This document shows positions 34,853 to 46,058 of a stretch of 64,000 nucleotides of DNA, in pieces (within the stretch, counting starts at the first letter, position 1; each line of letters begins with the position of its first letter). This stretch comes from Desertimonas flava (GTDB lineage Bacteria > Actinomycetota > Acidimicrobiia > Acidimicrobiales > Ilumatobacteraceae). The notes below the pieces were generated by a model that was given only the letters and a program-made list of their open reading frames with translations, was not told where the DNA came from and made no database searches. The stretch is taken from NCBI RefSeq assembly GCF_003426815.1, contig NZ_QKYK01000001.1:1-64000 (forward strand), given 5' to 3'. The position numbers and the translations under genes were made by a program.

Positions 34853-37504
34853 ATGACCCCACCCCTCAGCTGGCCGGCCCCGGCCGGCGCATCGCTCGTG
34901 CCGACCGAGTCGCGCCAACGCCGCAACGCGATGGTCACGTTGCTCTTCACCGACATCGAGTCATCGGCGCGCCACTGGGAGGAGCAGCCGGCGATGTCGG
35001 CGCTCGTGGAGCGGCACTTCCATCTGCTCCGTGAGGCGATCGCAGCCCACGGCGGGACGATCTTCTCGATGATGGGCGACGGCGTCGCCGCGGCGTTCGC
35101 GTCGGTGAGCGGCGCCGTGCACGCGGCGATCGCTGCCCAGCACGACGTCGCACCGCTGGGCTTCGCCGTCCGCATGGGCATCCACGCCGGCGAGGTCGAG
35201 CAGGTCGGGCACGATCTGCGGGGTCGCACGGTCAACCGTGCAGCACGCGTGATGTCGACGGCCCAGGGCGGCCAGATCCTGCTCTCCGACGTCGCCGCGG
35301 CGCTCGTGCGAGGATCGGCCCGCCCGGTGGAGCTCGTCGACCGCGGTGTTCACATGCTCCGGGGTCTGCCCGAGCCCGAGCACCTCTGGCAGGTCGCGGT
35401 GACCGGTGACGAGCTCGACGCTCCGCAGCCGATCGGCCGGGTGGAGCCGATGGTCACCAACCTGCCGCTGCCCCGGTCGTCGCTCGTCGGCCGCAGCGCC
35501 GACGTCTGGCGAGTCCGCGGCGCTGCCGCCACCCACCGCATCGTCACCGTGGTCGGTCCGGGCGGAATCGGCAAGACCCGTCTCGCCCTCGAAGCAGCAG
35601 CGGAGGTGGCCGGTGGAGAGCGGGCGACGTGGTTCGTCGATCTCTCGCATGTGACCGTCGCCGACAATGTCGGCGACGTGGTCGGTGCCGCCGTTGGGAT
35701 GCTGCCCGGGCTGGCCGGATCGGGTGCCCCGCGCCCCGACCATGGATCACCACCGGCGTTGCTCGTGATCGACAACTGCGAGCACGTCGTCGCCGCGGCC
35801 GCGGCCGCAGTCGACCGGCTGCTCACCGCTCATCCGGCACTGACCGTGATCGCCACCAGCCGCCGCCGCCTCGCCGTCGACGGCGAGCACGTGGTGGTCC
35901 TCCGGCCGCTCGATCCCGACGCCGCGTTCGCCCTGTTCTGTGAGCGCGCCGAGTCGGCGGGTGCCGAGTTGGGGCTCGTCACGCATGCGATGATCGAACG
36001 CCTCTGCCGGCGCCTGGAGGGGGTACCCCTGGCGATCGAACTGGCCGCGGCACGTGTCGCATCGCTCGGGGTGCCGGCCGTGCTCGAGCTGCTCGACGAC
36101 CGGCTCGCCGCCCTCGCCGACCGTGGCTCGGGCGGCGGGCGGCACCGGACGTTGGGGGCGACGATCGACTGGTCGTACCGACTCCTCGACGCCGACCAGC
36201 AGCGGCTCTTTTGTTGGCTGTCGGTGTTTCGCAACGGGTTCGAGATCGACGCCGTGCGCAGCGTCGCCGAGGCCCAGGGGCTCGGTCCCGGTCTCGTCGC
36301 CGAGCAGTTGACGTCGCTCGTGGCCCACAGCCTGCTCACGCCCCACGTGTCGGCGGACCACGTGCGCTACCGGATGCTCGAGGCCGTCCGCGAGTTCGCC
36401 GCCGAACGCCTGGCCGAGTCGGGCGAGGCCGACCAGGCGCTCTCCGCGCACGCGGCGTGGGTCGTCGGGCTCACCGAACGCGTCGAGCACGACATCTGCA
36501 CCGCCGCCGTCGAGCGCAATGCCGTGCGTCTCGAGCGCGAAGCCGACAACTGGCGGACGGCGGTGGCGACGGCCGTCGATCGCCGGTCACCCGAGATGGC
36601 GGCCCGGTTGTGCGGGCCGGCAACGGCGTTCTTCCTTCTCGGTCGTCACGATCTCGGCGACGTCGTTCGTCCGCTGCTCGAGCTGTGCACGCGGCCCGCT
36701 GACCGGCGAGCCGTGTTGAGCGCCCTGGTGGTGTCGGCGAGCGGAGCGACCGACCCCGCTCAGGTCGTCCGGTGGGTCGACGAGATCGAGGCGGTCGAGG
36801 CCGACGACCCCACCGGTCTCGGCGGCTTGATGCGTTGGATCATGCTCGCCTGGTCGGGCGACTTCGACGGGTCCGTGGCCCTGTGTGCGCGATCGAGCGA
36901 CGACGAGCGGTTCGGGCCGGCGACCCGGGACCTCTTCCTCGGCATCGCCGTGCTCGACCAGTTCAGCCTCACCGCCATCACCGACGACCTGCACCAGATC
37001 GTGCCGAGGGCGCTCGACGTCGCCGATCGGGCGGACATGGCGCTGACCCGCGCCACCTGCCTGCTGGGCGCCGCCTGGGCTGTCGCCGAGCAGTCTCCGG
37101 ACTGGGCGCTCGAGCTGATCGGGCGGGCGCTCGACGTGATCCCACGGGCGCCCGCCCTCGCGCGGCTGGCGCTGCCCGGCAACGCCTCGCGGCTCCTGTC
37201 GCGGCTGGCTCCCGACGTGGCGGCCCGGGGATTCCTCGACCAGCTCGACGCCCTCCCGTCCCGTCGGGCCTTCGTCGATCTGATCCCGCTGCTCTATGCC
37301 CTGGAGTTCCTGCGGAGCGGCGGGCAGCTCCCGGCCGACGTCGACCTGGCCAGTGTGCCGGTCGGGCCGTCGGCGGCGTCGGTCTCGATGATGGACTTCG
37401 TCGATCTCGCCCGGCGCGCCTCCCGTCTCGGCTCGCCGGCGGCCGTCTCGCGGTTGGAGGACTCGGTGCGCAGGGCGCTCTGTCGGATCGCGTCGGCCGC
37501 ATGA
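34853..37504 (+). CDS. Class III nucleotide cyclase fused to NB-ARC/AAA ATPase with TPR-like region
   Basis: This is an 883-residue protein. Residues about 26-185 form a class III cyclase domain with metal Asp34 (FTDIESS) and Asp76 (MGDGVAAAF), plus the NRAARV Asn-Arg pair, so it may be active. From about 220 to 560 lies an NB-ARC/AfsR-like ATPase with P-loop GPGGIGKTRLA, Walker B LLVIDNCEHV and downstream winged-helix features. The rest is helical, probably TPR-like. Such cyclase-STAND fusions are common in actinobacteria and typically lack a known input. Its stop overlaps the ATG of a Crp/Fnr gene, which strongly suggests a signalling pair. Confidence 0.9.
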   Translation: MTPPLSWPAPAGASLVPTESRQRRNAMVTLLFTDIESSARHWEEQPAMSALVERHFHLLREAIAAHGGTIFSMMGDGVAAAFASVSGAVHAAIAAQHDVAPLGFAVRMGIHAGEVEQVGHDLRGRTVNRAARVMSTAQGGQILLSDVAAALVRGSARPVELVDRGVHMLRGLPEPEHLWQVAVTGDELDAPQPIGRVEPMVTNLPLPRSSLVGRSADVWRVRGAAATHRIVTVVGPGGIGKTRLALEAAAEVAGGERATWFVDLSHVTVADNVGDVVGAAVGMLPGLAGSGAPRPDHGSPPALLVIDNCEHVVAAAAAAVDRLLTAHPALTVIATSRRRLAVDGEHVVVLRPLDPDAAFALFCERAESAGAELGLVTHAMIERLCRRLEGVPLAIELAAARVASLGVPAVLELLDDRLAALADRGSGGGRHRTLGATIDWSYRLLDADQQRLFCWLSVFRNGFEIDAVRSVAEAQGLGPGLVAEQLTSLVAHSLLTPHVSADHVRYRMLEAVREFAAERLAESGEADQALSAHAAWVVGLTERVEHDICTAAVERNAVRLEREADNWRTAVATAVDRRSPEMAARLCGPATAFFLLGRHDLGDVVRPLLELCTRPADRRAVLSALVVSASGATDPAQVVRWVDEIEAVEADDPTGLGGLMRWIMLAWSGDFDGSVALCARSSDDERFGPATRDLFLGIAVLDQFSLTAITDDLHQIVPRALDVADRADMALTRATCLLGAAWAVAEQSPDWALELIGRALDVIPRAPALARLALPGNASRLLSRLAPDVAARGFLDQLDALPSRRAFVDLIPLLYALEFLRSGGQLPADVDLASVPVGPSAASVSMMDFVDLARRASRLGSPAAVSRLEDSVRRALCRIASAA

Positions 37505-38166
37505 CCGGGTTGCTCGACCTGCTGAGCGACGACGAGCGCCACGACCTGATCGCGCGAGGACGTCAGCGCCGCTTTCCCGCCCACTCGATCCTCTTCTTCG
37601 AGGGCGACGCTCCGCACGACGTCGTCCTGGTGCGCGGTGGTGACGTCAAGGTGGTCACCACCATTGGTGGCCGGGAGGTCGTCCTCGACGTCGCCGGGCC
37701 GGGTGCCGTGGTCGGCGAGCTCGGTGTCATCGACGGTACGGAGCGTTCGGCGATGGCCGTCGCCCTGAGCGACGTCGACGCGGTCGTCGTTCCGGCGGCG
37801 GAGTTCCACGAGTTCCTCGAGCACTGGCCTGGTGCGTTGCCCAAGGTGCTCAAGTCGGTGACGCGGCGCCTCCGCGAGACGTCGCGCCGACAGGCGGAGT
37901 ACGGGGCGCTCGACGCGGTCGGCCGGGTGTGCCGCCGGCTGGTCGAGCTGATCGACCGCTACGGGCAGACGGACGGCGACACCACGGTGATCGCGTCACC
38001 GCTCACGCAGGGCGACATCGCCGCGTGGGCGGGCCTCTCGCGCGAGGCGGTGGTCCGTGTGCTCCACGACCTGCGGGGACTCGGTTGGGTCCGCACGAGC
38101 GCCAAGTCGATCGTCGTCATCGACACCGATTCGGTGCGGATGCGCGCGTCGGTGTCGTCGGCGTGA
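37501..38166 (+). CDS. Crp/Fnr family transcription factor with cNMP-binding domain
   Basis: This 221-residue protein has an N-terminal cyclic-nucleotide-binding domain whose phosphate-binding cassette is well kept (VGELGVIDGTERSAMAV, with the Glu and Arg-Ser needed for cAMP). A Crp-type helix-turn-helix follows (LTQGDIAAWAGLSREAVVRV). ATG 37501 overlaps the cyclase stop codon (ATGA). The pair looks like a self-contained unit in which the cyclase makes the ligand that this protein reads (inference). Confidence 0.92.
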   Translation: MTGLLDLLSDDERHDLIARGRQRRFPAHSILFFEGDAPHDVVLVRGGDVKVVTTIGGREVVLDVAGPGAVVGELGVIDGTERSAMAVALSDVDAVVVPAAEFHEFLEHWPGALPKVLKSVTRRLRETSRRQAEYGALDAVGRVCRRLVELIDRYGQTDGDTTVIASPLTQGDIAAWAGLSREAVVRVLHDLRGLGWVRTSAKSIVVIDTDSVRMRASVSSA

Positions 38167-38235
38167 GCACGATGACTCATCGATCGGGCGCGATCGGTGC
38201 CTGCGCCGCCTCGGCCGCGGGCGCACGATGACCCG

Positions 38236-38676
38236 ATGAAGAATCGGGACTCCATCACGGCACGCATCGCCCGGCACGACCTCTTCCGTACCTGCTCGGC
38301 GAAGGAGCGCGAGGTCGCCGCCAAGACGTTCAGCGAGCACCGCGTGACCGCCGGGACCACGCTGATGCGTCAAGGTGGTCCGGCGCGCGAGTTCATGGCC
38401 ATCGTCGAGGGCACGGTCTCGATCCGGCGCGACGGAGTGGAGATCGCCGAGGTCGGTCCCGGGGGCTGCATCGGCGAGATCGCCTTGCTCGACGGCGGTC
38501 GTCGCACGGCGACGGTCGTGGCGGAGTCGGGGCTGGTGGTTCTGGTGTGCGGTCCACGAGAGTTCGCCTCGATGATGGCTTCGTCGCCCAACTTCACCCG
38601 TCGCGTGGCCACGCAGCTCGCCCAGCGGGTGCGCGACACCGAGACGCTGCAGATCGGCGCGATCGTCGCGGCCTGA
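38236..38676 (+). CDS. Stand-alone cyclic-nucleotide-binding domain protein
   Basis: This 146-residue protein is almost entirely one cNMP-binding domain. Its phosphate-binding cassette (CIGEIALLDGGRRTATV) keeps the Glu and Arg positions. No DNA-binding or enzymatic domain is present. It follows the Crp-like gene by 69 bp and completes a three-gene cAMP-type module; it could be a sensor, a buffer or a partner subunit (inference). ATG 38236 gives the expected N-terminus; an in-frame extension upstream has no homologous content. Confidence 0.87.
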   Translation: MKNRDSITARIARHDLFRTCSAKEREVAAKTFSEHRVTAGTTLMRQGGPAREFMAIVEGTVSIRRDGVEIAEVGPGGCIGEIALLDGGRRTATVVAESGLVVLVCGPREFASMMASSPNFTRRVATQLAQRVRDTETLQIGAIVAA

Positions 38677-38692
38677 CGGTCGGCATGTCGCG

Positions 38693-39361
38693 TCAGCGTT
38701 CTCGCGGCGCCGTCTCGCTCGGTCCGACGTTGCTGTCGAGCCACGAGAGCACCGGCTCGGCCTTGGCCCAGACCGCCCGGATTCGGTCTGCGGCCCGGGC
38801 CGTGTGAAGCCACGCGGGCGAGCCGAGCTCCTTGCCCGCGCTGCACCCCCGCCACCGTAGGTACTCGATGCGAGCGTGATCGCGCGAGTAGCCGCGGGGA
38901 GCGGTCGTCAAGGCCGGCTCGGCGCCCCCGCCGACGTCGAGTCCGGCCTGGCGAACCCCGGCGATCGCGGCCACGAATGCCGCGCCCGACGCCTCGGCGT
39001 CGATCGACCGCCGCATCCGGGCGATCTGGTCGGTGGCGGCGTGGTACATCCCGCCACCGACGAACAGCCCGGTCGAGCTGATCTGCACGTAGAGCATCGA
39101 GCCGCCTTCCGTCTCGGTGACGGCGCCCTGGGCGGTCTTGTACGGCGTCTTGTCGTTGGAGAAGCGCACGTCGCGGTTCATGCGGAAGATGTGGAAGGGT
39201 CCGGTCTCCGGTTCAAGCAGGTCGACGAGGGCACGCATCGGGGCGCGTACGGCCTCGTCGAACCGGGGCTTGTTGGCCTGCCACCACGCCCGCTCGTTGT
39301 TGCCTTCGAGCTCGGCGAAGAAGGCCAGGGCATCGGGCGGGAAGCCACGGAAGCTGCTCAC
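38693..39361 (-). CDS. DUF2461 family protein
   Basis: This 222-residue protein fits the DUF2461 (TIGR02453) pattern: FFAELEGNNERAWWQANK, MNRDVRFSNDKTPYKT and YVQISSTGLFVGGGMY. The function is unknown. The GTG start at 39361 is chosen because the family begins with FRGFPPDALAFF; the open frame runs on upstream antisense to the neighbouring gene. It converges on the cNMP-binding gene and is divergent from the HODM-like gene only 33 bp away. Confidence 0.9.
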   Translation of the reverse strand: MSSFRGFPPDALAFFAELEGNNERAWWQANKPRFDEAVRAPMRALVDLLEPETGPFHIFRMNRDVRFSNDKTPYKTAQGAVTETEGGSMLYVQISSTGLFVGGGMYHAATDQIARMRRSIDAEASGAAFVAAIAGVRQAGLDVGGGAEPALTTAPRGYSRDHARIEYLRWRGCSAGKELGSPAWLHTARAADRIRAVWAKAEPVLSWLDSNVGPSETAPRER

Positions 39362-39381
39362 CCACCCAGCATGCCCAGCGA

Positions 39382-39387
39382 TACCGT
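39382..39387 (+). promoter_or_regulatory. -10 hexamer TACCGT, probable leaderless start
   Basis: TACCGT is followed by exactly 7 nt and GTG 39395, with no Shine-Dalgarno sequence. This decides the start of the HODM-like gene. Confidence 0.5.
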
Positions 39388-39394
39388 CATCGCC

Positions 39395-40279
39395 GTGGAA
39401 TCGGTGGTACGAGACCCGCAGTACGCCCCGTACGCGGACGGCCCGGGTGGGCCGTTCCGCTGGAGGCTGGCGCTGCGCCCGCTCGACCTCGCCGACTGGA
39501 TCGAGCTCGGCGACCACTACGAGCGGGACGTGACACGCAAGCGGGAGGTCCAGGCCCGGCACCCGGGAACGGTGTTCGCCGCGATGCCCGAGGCTGTCGA
39601 CGGCTGCGCCGAGGTGCGCGACGCGATCGTCGACCACCTCGCCACCCGCTTCCCGGAGGACTTCGCCCGCGACGGCGACGGCCTCGTGAACCGGCGCCTC
39701 GACGAGCGGGTCCTGATCGACGATCCCGACCGTCACCCGCTCGAGGTGGCGGCACGGCTCGTGCAGGAGGACCTGATCGTGATGGTCGAGGCGCCCGAGT
39801 TGGTGTTCGCCGCCGGGTCGGTCTGCTTCCCCAATCGGTGGGATCTGGCGTCGAAGCTGGGCAAGTCGCTCGTCGAGGTGCACGAACCGGTGAGCCAGCT
39901 CAACGAGCAGCTCGGTGAGCCGATCGCCAAGTTCTTCGAGCGGCTCACGCCGGCCAAGAGCTTCTGGCGGCTGGGGTGGGGTGTGCTCGACACCGACGAC
40001 CTGTACCAGCCGCTCGACGGCACGGCTGCGCCCCGCTCCGGCCGTGTCGGGCTCGACGATCTCGTGGTCCGCATCGAGCGCGAGACGCTCCGCCGGTTCC
40101 CCCGCACGGGCGCCGTCCTGTTCACGATCCGCACCTACACGCGACCGCTTCGCGAGGTGGCCGCCGGCGAGCCGATGAACCGTCTGCTCGAGGCCTTGGC
40201 GACGATGCCCGACGACATCGCCGCCTACAAGCAGCTCGAGGGGATCCGCCCGGCGCTCGCCGGGCTCCTCGACGGCTGA
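39395..40279 (+). CDS. DUF3445 / heme-dependent oxidative N-demethylase-like protein
   Basis: This 294-residue protein carries the DUF3445 pattern: PFRWRLALRPLDLADWI, VCFPNRWDLASKLGKSL, the VHEPV loop and FTIRTYTRPL near the C-terminus. In HODM (the dimethylamine mono-oxygenase heme subunit) this domain binds heme; partner subunits are not found nearby. The substrate is therefore unknown. The GTG at 39395 is supported by a TACCGT hexamer 7 nt upstream; the frame continues upstream only as a shadow of the divergent gene. Confidence 0.82.
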   Translation: MESVVRDPQYAPYADGPGGPFRWRLALRPLDLADWIELGDHYERDVTRKREVQARHPGTVFAAMPEAVDGCAEVRDAIVDHLATRFPEDFARDGDGLVNRRLDERVLIDDPDRHPLEVAARLVQEDLIVMVEAPELVFAAGSVCFPNRWDLASKLGKSLVEVHEPVSQLNEQLGEPIAKFFERLTPAKSFWRLGWGVLDTDDLYQPLDGTAAPRSGRVGLDDLVVRIERETLRRFPRTGAVLFTIRTYTRPLREVAAGEPMNRLLEALATMPDDIAAYKQLEGIRPALAGLLDG

Positions 40280-40297
40280 CGTCGGGCGTCGCGCCGG

Positions 40298-40867
40298 CTA
40301 CGGGCCGGCGGGGACGACCTCGTCGACCCACTCGACCGCCTCGATGCTGGGATCGAGTCGCTCGCGTGGCGCCACGATGTGGACGTCGTGGACCCCGACG
40401 ACGTGAAGGACGGTCCTCAGGTACGCCGTGTTGAAGTCGAGCGGGCTGCCGATGACGGTCCCGCTGGAGTTCGTGACGATCCACGCCCGGCGCAGATTGA
40501 GCAGCCCCTCTGGCCCGTCGGGGGTCATCCGGAACGTGATGCCGACGCGGACGACCTGGTCGATCCACGTCTTCAACGTCGCCGGGATGCCGAGGTTGTA
40601 CACCGGGGCGACGAGCACCAGCTCCTCGGCCGACATCAGCTCGGCGATCAGCTCCTCGCTGAGGGCGAGCGCGCTGTGGTCGCCGTCGCCGAACGCCGCG
40701 GCCACCCACGGCACGTCGACGAACGGGAGCCCACGCGACACGTCCCGTTCGACGAGACGATCACCGTCGCCGACGACGCGGCGCACGAGCTCGTCGGCGA
40801 GGGCTCGGCTCACGGACGCGGGGTGATCCACCCCGGAATCCACACGCAACACGATCCGATCCGTCAT
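40298..40867 (-). CDS. FMN-dependent NADH-azoreductase-type flavodoxin-fold reductase
   Basis: This 189-residue protein has a flavodoxin-like fold with the AzoR signature [24 protein letters not shown] and a plausible FMN-phosphate loop near the N-terminus. It would reduce quinones or azo compounds with NAD(P)H. ATG 40867 is preceded by GGAGAACGGAG. It converges closely (18 bp) on the HODM-like gene. Confidence 0.88.
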   Translation of the reverse strand: MTDRIVLRVDSGVDHPASVSRALADELVRRVVGDGDRLVERDVSRGLPFVDVPWVAAAFGDGDHSALALSEELIAELMSAEELVLVAPVYNLGIPATLKTWIDQVVRVGITFRMTPDGPEGLLNLRRAWIVTNSSGTVIGSPLDFNTAYLRTVLHVVGVHDVHIVAPRERLDPSIEAVEWVDEVVPAGP

Positions 40868-41029
40868 CGGAAACTCCGTTCTCCTGAACGGCCGCGGGCG
40901 CGGGGGCCGACAATGGTCTCTCACCTCACCCGCGGGTGACGAGCGACACAGTACTCCAGGGCCGCCCTCCGTCGCGCGGTCGGAGCACTGGTTTCGTATC
41001 GGTCAAGCTGAGCCAACTCCAAGCGAAAA

Positions 41030-41050
41030 GTTGACAGGATATGACTCAAC
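41030..41050 (+). promoter_or_regulatory. HAIR-like operator at the clpB promoter
   Basis: GTTGACA-N7-ACTCAAC has the 7-7-7 layout of the HspR-associated inverted repeat (consensus CTTGAGT-N7-ACTCAAG). The right half matches at 6 of 7 positions and the left half is weaker. A surrounding AAGTTGA/TCAACTT repeat is perfect. HspR control of clpB is well known in actinobacteria, so heat-shock control is likely. Confidence 0.6.
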
Positions 41051-41065
41051 TTCCGATCCCATCGA

Positions 41066-41071
41066 TACCCT
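41066..41071 (+). promoter_or_regulatory. -10 hexamer TACCCT, probable leaderless start of clpB
   Basis: TACCCT is followed by exactly 7 nt and ATG 41079; no Shine-Dalgarno sequence is present. Confidence 0.5.
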
Positions 41072-41078
41072 TGTCGCC

Positions 41079-43583
<2,505 letters not shown>

Positions 43584-43595
43584 CGGCCCGACTCG

Positions 43596-43703
43596 TCTGC
43601 TGGCGCGAAGACCCTCTGCCACCGGTTTCTCGCGCCAGCAGAACGAGGCGATGGGTTCTGCTGGCGCGAGAACGTCGTGGAACGGCCTTTTCGCGCCAGC
43701 AGA
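43596..43703. terminator. Two hairpins built from four copies of one 13-mer
   Basis: The 13-mer TCTGCTGGCGCGA occurs at 43596-43608 and 43657-43669, and its exact complement at 43630-43642 and 43691-43703, making two successive stem-loops. The last is followed by GTTTTT. It directly follows clpB and fits a double intrinsic terminator or a mobile palindromic repeat. Confidence 0.65.
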
Positions 43704-43799
43704 AGTTTTTCGGCGACGGGTGTCGATCGGCGGAGATCCGTTCGTCGTGGTGATGAGAGGCGCACGACGCACCTCCATCACCACCCGAAAGGATCAACC

Positions 43800-44267
43800 A
43801 TGACCGCCACCGCCGTCCCCGCCACGATCACCCCGTCCACCCCGTCCACCCCGGCCACCCCGTCCACCCCGTTCGCCGAGGTCACACCGCGGCGCCGGGT
43901 CCCCGTCCTCCGCGCCACCGCCGTGGCCGCCGTCGCCGCGTCGGCCGGAGCGATGGCCGTCGCCGGCGCCGCCCGGGCCGGCGGCGTTCCGTTCCGCATC
44001 GACGGCGAGCAGATCCCCGTCGGCGGCTTCGCCACCCTCACGCTCGTCGGCGTCGTCGTCGGCGGGTTGCTGCTGGCCGCGCTCAACCGCTTCTCGGTGG
44101 CGCCCCGCCGCCGCTTCGTGCAGATCGCCGCAGCTCTGACCGCAGCGTCGTGCATCCCGTCGTTGACCTCACCGCCCGACACGGCGAGCAGACTGGGTCT
44201 CGTCGCCGCCCACGTGGTCGCCGCCGTCATCGCCGTCCCGCTGCTCGCCCGCCGAGCCCGCGGGTGA
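43800..44267 (+). CDS. Small four-helix membrane protein (DUF6069-like)
   Basis: The 155-residue protein starts with a Thr/Pro-rich stretch of about 35 residues (repeats such as TPSTP). Four hydrophobic helices follow. The layout resembles the actinobacterial DUF6069 family, an assignment I hold loosely. ATG 43800 has AAAGGA upstream. It precedes the YCII/ECF pair by 71 bp on the same strand, but whether it belongs to that regulon is unknown. Confidence 0.75.
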   Translation: MTATAVPATITPSTPSTPATPSTPFAEVTPRRRVPVLRATAVAAVAASAGAMAVAGAARAGGVPFRIDGEQIPVGGFATLTLVGVVVGGLLLAALNRFSVAPRRRFVQIAAALTAASCIPSLTSPPDTASRLGLVAAHVVAAVIAVPLLARRARG

Positions 44268-44338
44268 CCTCCGGATCATCGCTCACTTCCGCCCTCCAGC
44301 ACCGTCCTCATTCACGAACACCGACGAAGGAACCTGCA

Positions 44339-44689
44339 ATGCCTCAGTACCTGATGTCCGTCTGGCACGACGACGACTACGACACGGGTTTCGACACCCC
44401 CGATGCCCAGCGCCAGTTGGCCAAGGTCAGCGCGCTCAACGAGGAGATGATGGGCGTCGGCGCCTGGGTCTTCGGCGGTGGGCTGCGTCCCGCCTCGTCG
44501 GCCACCGTGGTTCGCGCCGCCGGCTCCGAGGTGTCGATGATCGACGGCCCGTACGCCGAGACCAAGGAGCAGATGGGTGGCTTCTGGGTCATCGAAGCCG
44601 CCGATCTCGATGCCGCCCTCCAGTGGGCCGCCAAGGCCACCGTGGCGTGCGAACAGCCCGTGGAAGTCCGGCCCTTCGAGTCGGAATGA
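44339..44689 (+). CDS. YCII-related (DGPF-type) protein
   Basis: This 116-residue protein has the YCII fold pattern and the motif IDGPYAETKEQMGGFWVIEA characteristic of the DGPF group. These proteins accompany ECF42-type sigma factors, and the next gene is exactly that. Their biochemical role is unknown. ATG 44339 is preceded by GAAGGA, and the stop overlaps the sigma-factor ATG (ATGA), so the two genes form a co-translated pair. Confidence 0.9.
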   Translation: MPQYLMSVWHDDDYDTGFDTPDAQRQLAKVSALNEEMMGVGAWVFGGGLRPASSATVVRAAGSEVSMIDGPYAETKEQMGGFWVIEAADLDAALQWAAKATVACEQPVEVRPFESE

Positions 44690-45951
44690 CCGGTGGCGGC
44701 GACGAGCTGGCGGAGGTGTTCCGGCGGGAGTCGGGACGCTGCACGGCCACGCTGATCCGGGTCCTCGGCGACGTCGACCTCGCCGAGGACGCCGTCGCCG
44801 AGGCCTTCGCCATCGCAGCCGACGTGTGGCCGCAGACCGGGTTGCCGCCCAATCCCGGAGCGTGGATCACCACGACTGCCCGCAACCGGGCCATCGACCG
44901 CCTGCGCCGAGAGTCGTCGCGAACCGACCGCTACGTCGCCGCTCACCGTCTCCACGAGACCGACATGGACGCCTCCTCCAACCCGTACCGGGACGAGTTG
45001 CACGAGCTGGATCAGCTCGTCGACGTCGTTCCCGACGATCAGCTCCGCCTGATGTTCCTGTGCTGCCACCCGGCGCTCGCCACCGATGCCCAGGTGGCCC
45101 TCACCTTGCGCCTGCTCGGCGGCCTCGAGACCCCCGACATCGCCGCCGCCTTCGTCGTGCCCGAGGCCACGATGGCCCAGCGCATCGTGCGGGCCAAGCG
45201 CAAGCTCCGGGACAACCACGCGCCGTACCGGGTGCCCGCGGCCGCCGAGCTGCCCGATCGGCTGCACGCCGTGCTGGTGGCCATCTCGTTGGTGTTCACC
45301 GCCGGCCACACGGCCCCGAGCGGGGAATCGCTCGTCCGGGTCGATCTGTCCGACGAGGCGATCCGGCTCGGCCGGGTGCTCGTCGAGTTGATGCCCGACG
45401 AGCTCGAGGCGGTGGGTCTGCTCGCCCTCATGCTCCTCACGGACGCCCGTCGCGAGACCAGGCTCGACGAACACGGTCGCATGGTCCGCCTCGCCGATCA
45501 GGATCGCAGCCGGTGGGATCGCCAGCGGATCGACGAGGGGCATCGGCTGGTGCGGGCGTGCCTCCGCCGCAACCAGCCGGGCATGTTCCAGATCCAAGCG
45601 GCGATCGCCGCGGTCCACACCGATGCGCCGACCGCCGACGCCACCGCGTGGGATCAGATCGTCGCCCTGTACGACCAGCTGTACGCGCTCCGGCCCGACG
45701 CGGTAGTGGCGACCAACCGGGCCGTCGCCATCGGCGAGTTGCACGGCCCGCACGACGCCCTGTTGGCGTTGGACCTGGTGGACGGCGACGCCGTGGAGAG
45801 CTACCAGCCATACCACGCCGCGCGGGCCGGGGTCCTGGCCCGCTGCGGACGTACGGCCGACGCCGTGGCGGCGTTCGACCGGGCGCTCGCCCTGACTGAC
45901 AATCCCGTCGAGCGCCGCTTCCTCGAGGACGAGCGCGCCCGGCTGGTCTGA
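44686..45951 (+). CDS. ECF RNA polymerase sigma factor of the ECF42 type with C-terminal extension
   Basis: This 421-residue protein has sigma region 2 (LAEDAVAEAFAIAADVW and NPGAWITTTARNRAIDRLRR), sigma-4 (TPDIAAAFVVPEATMAQRIVRAKRKL) and a long C-terminal helical extension with TPR-like repeats. The extension and the adjacent YCII gene are hallmarks of the ECF42 group, which lacks a classical anti-sigma factor and is thought to be regulated through its own C-terminal domain. It overlaps the YCII gene by 4 bp. Confidence 0.93.
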   Translation: MTGGGDELAEVFRRESGRCTATLIRVLGDVDLAEDAVAEAFAIAADVWPQTGLPPNPGAWITTTARNRAIDRLRRESSRTDRYVAAHRLHETDMDASSNPYRDELHELDQLVDVVPDDQLRLMFLCCHPALATDAQVALTLRLLGGLETPDIAAAFVVPEATMAQRIVRAKRKLRDNHAPYRVPAAAELPDRLHAVLVAISLVFTAGHTAPSGESLVRVDLSDEAIRLGRVLVELMPDELEAVGLLALMLLTDARRETRLDEHGRMVRLADQDRSRWDRQRIDEGHRLVRACLRRNQPGMFQIQAAIAAVHTDAPTADATAWDQIVALYDQLYALRPDAVVATNRAVAIGELHGPHDALLALDLVDGDAVESYQPYHAARAGVLARCGRTADAVAAFDRALALTDNPVERRFLEDERARLV

Positions 45952-45988
45952 CACTCCGTCTCGGCGAACGCTGGTCATGCGAAGTCGT

Positions 45989-46048
45989 CCGAGTACGGGA
46001 GGCCCCGATCCGGGCGCTTCCGTACTCGGGTCAGCTCCGGTACTCGGG
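45989..46048. terminator. Inverted repeats between convergent genes
   Basis: CCGAGTACGG (45989-45998) pairs with CCGTACTCGG (46020-46029), and a third related half-site GGTACTCGGG follows at 46039-46048. Located between the converging sigma-factor and HisD-like genes, it probably terminates both. Confidence 0.55.
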
Positions 46049-46058
46049 TGAGGAGACC

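Noticed and set aside
41031-41078. An earlier start for clpB at a TTG
   Set aside because: It would put the HAIR-like operator and -10 hexamer inside the coding region and adds residues not found in the family.
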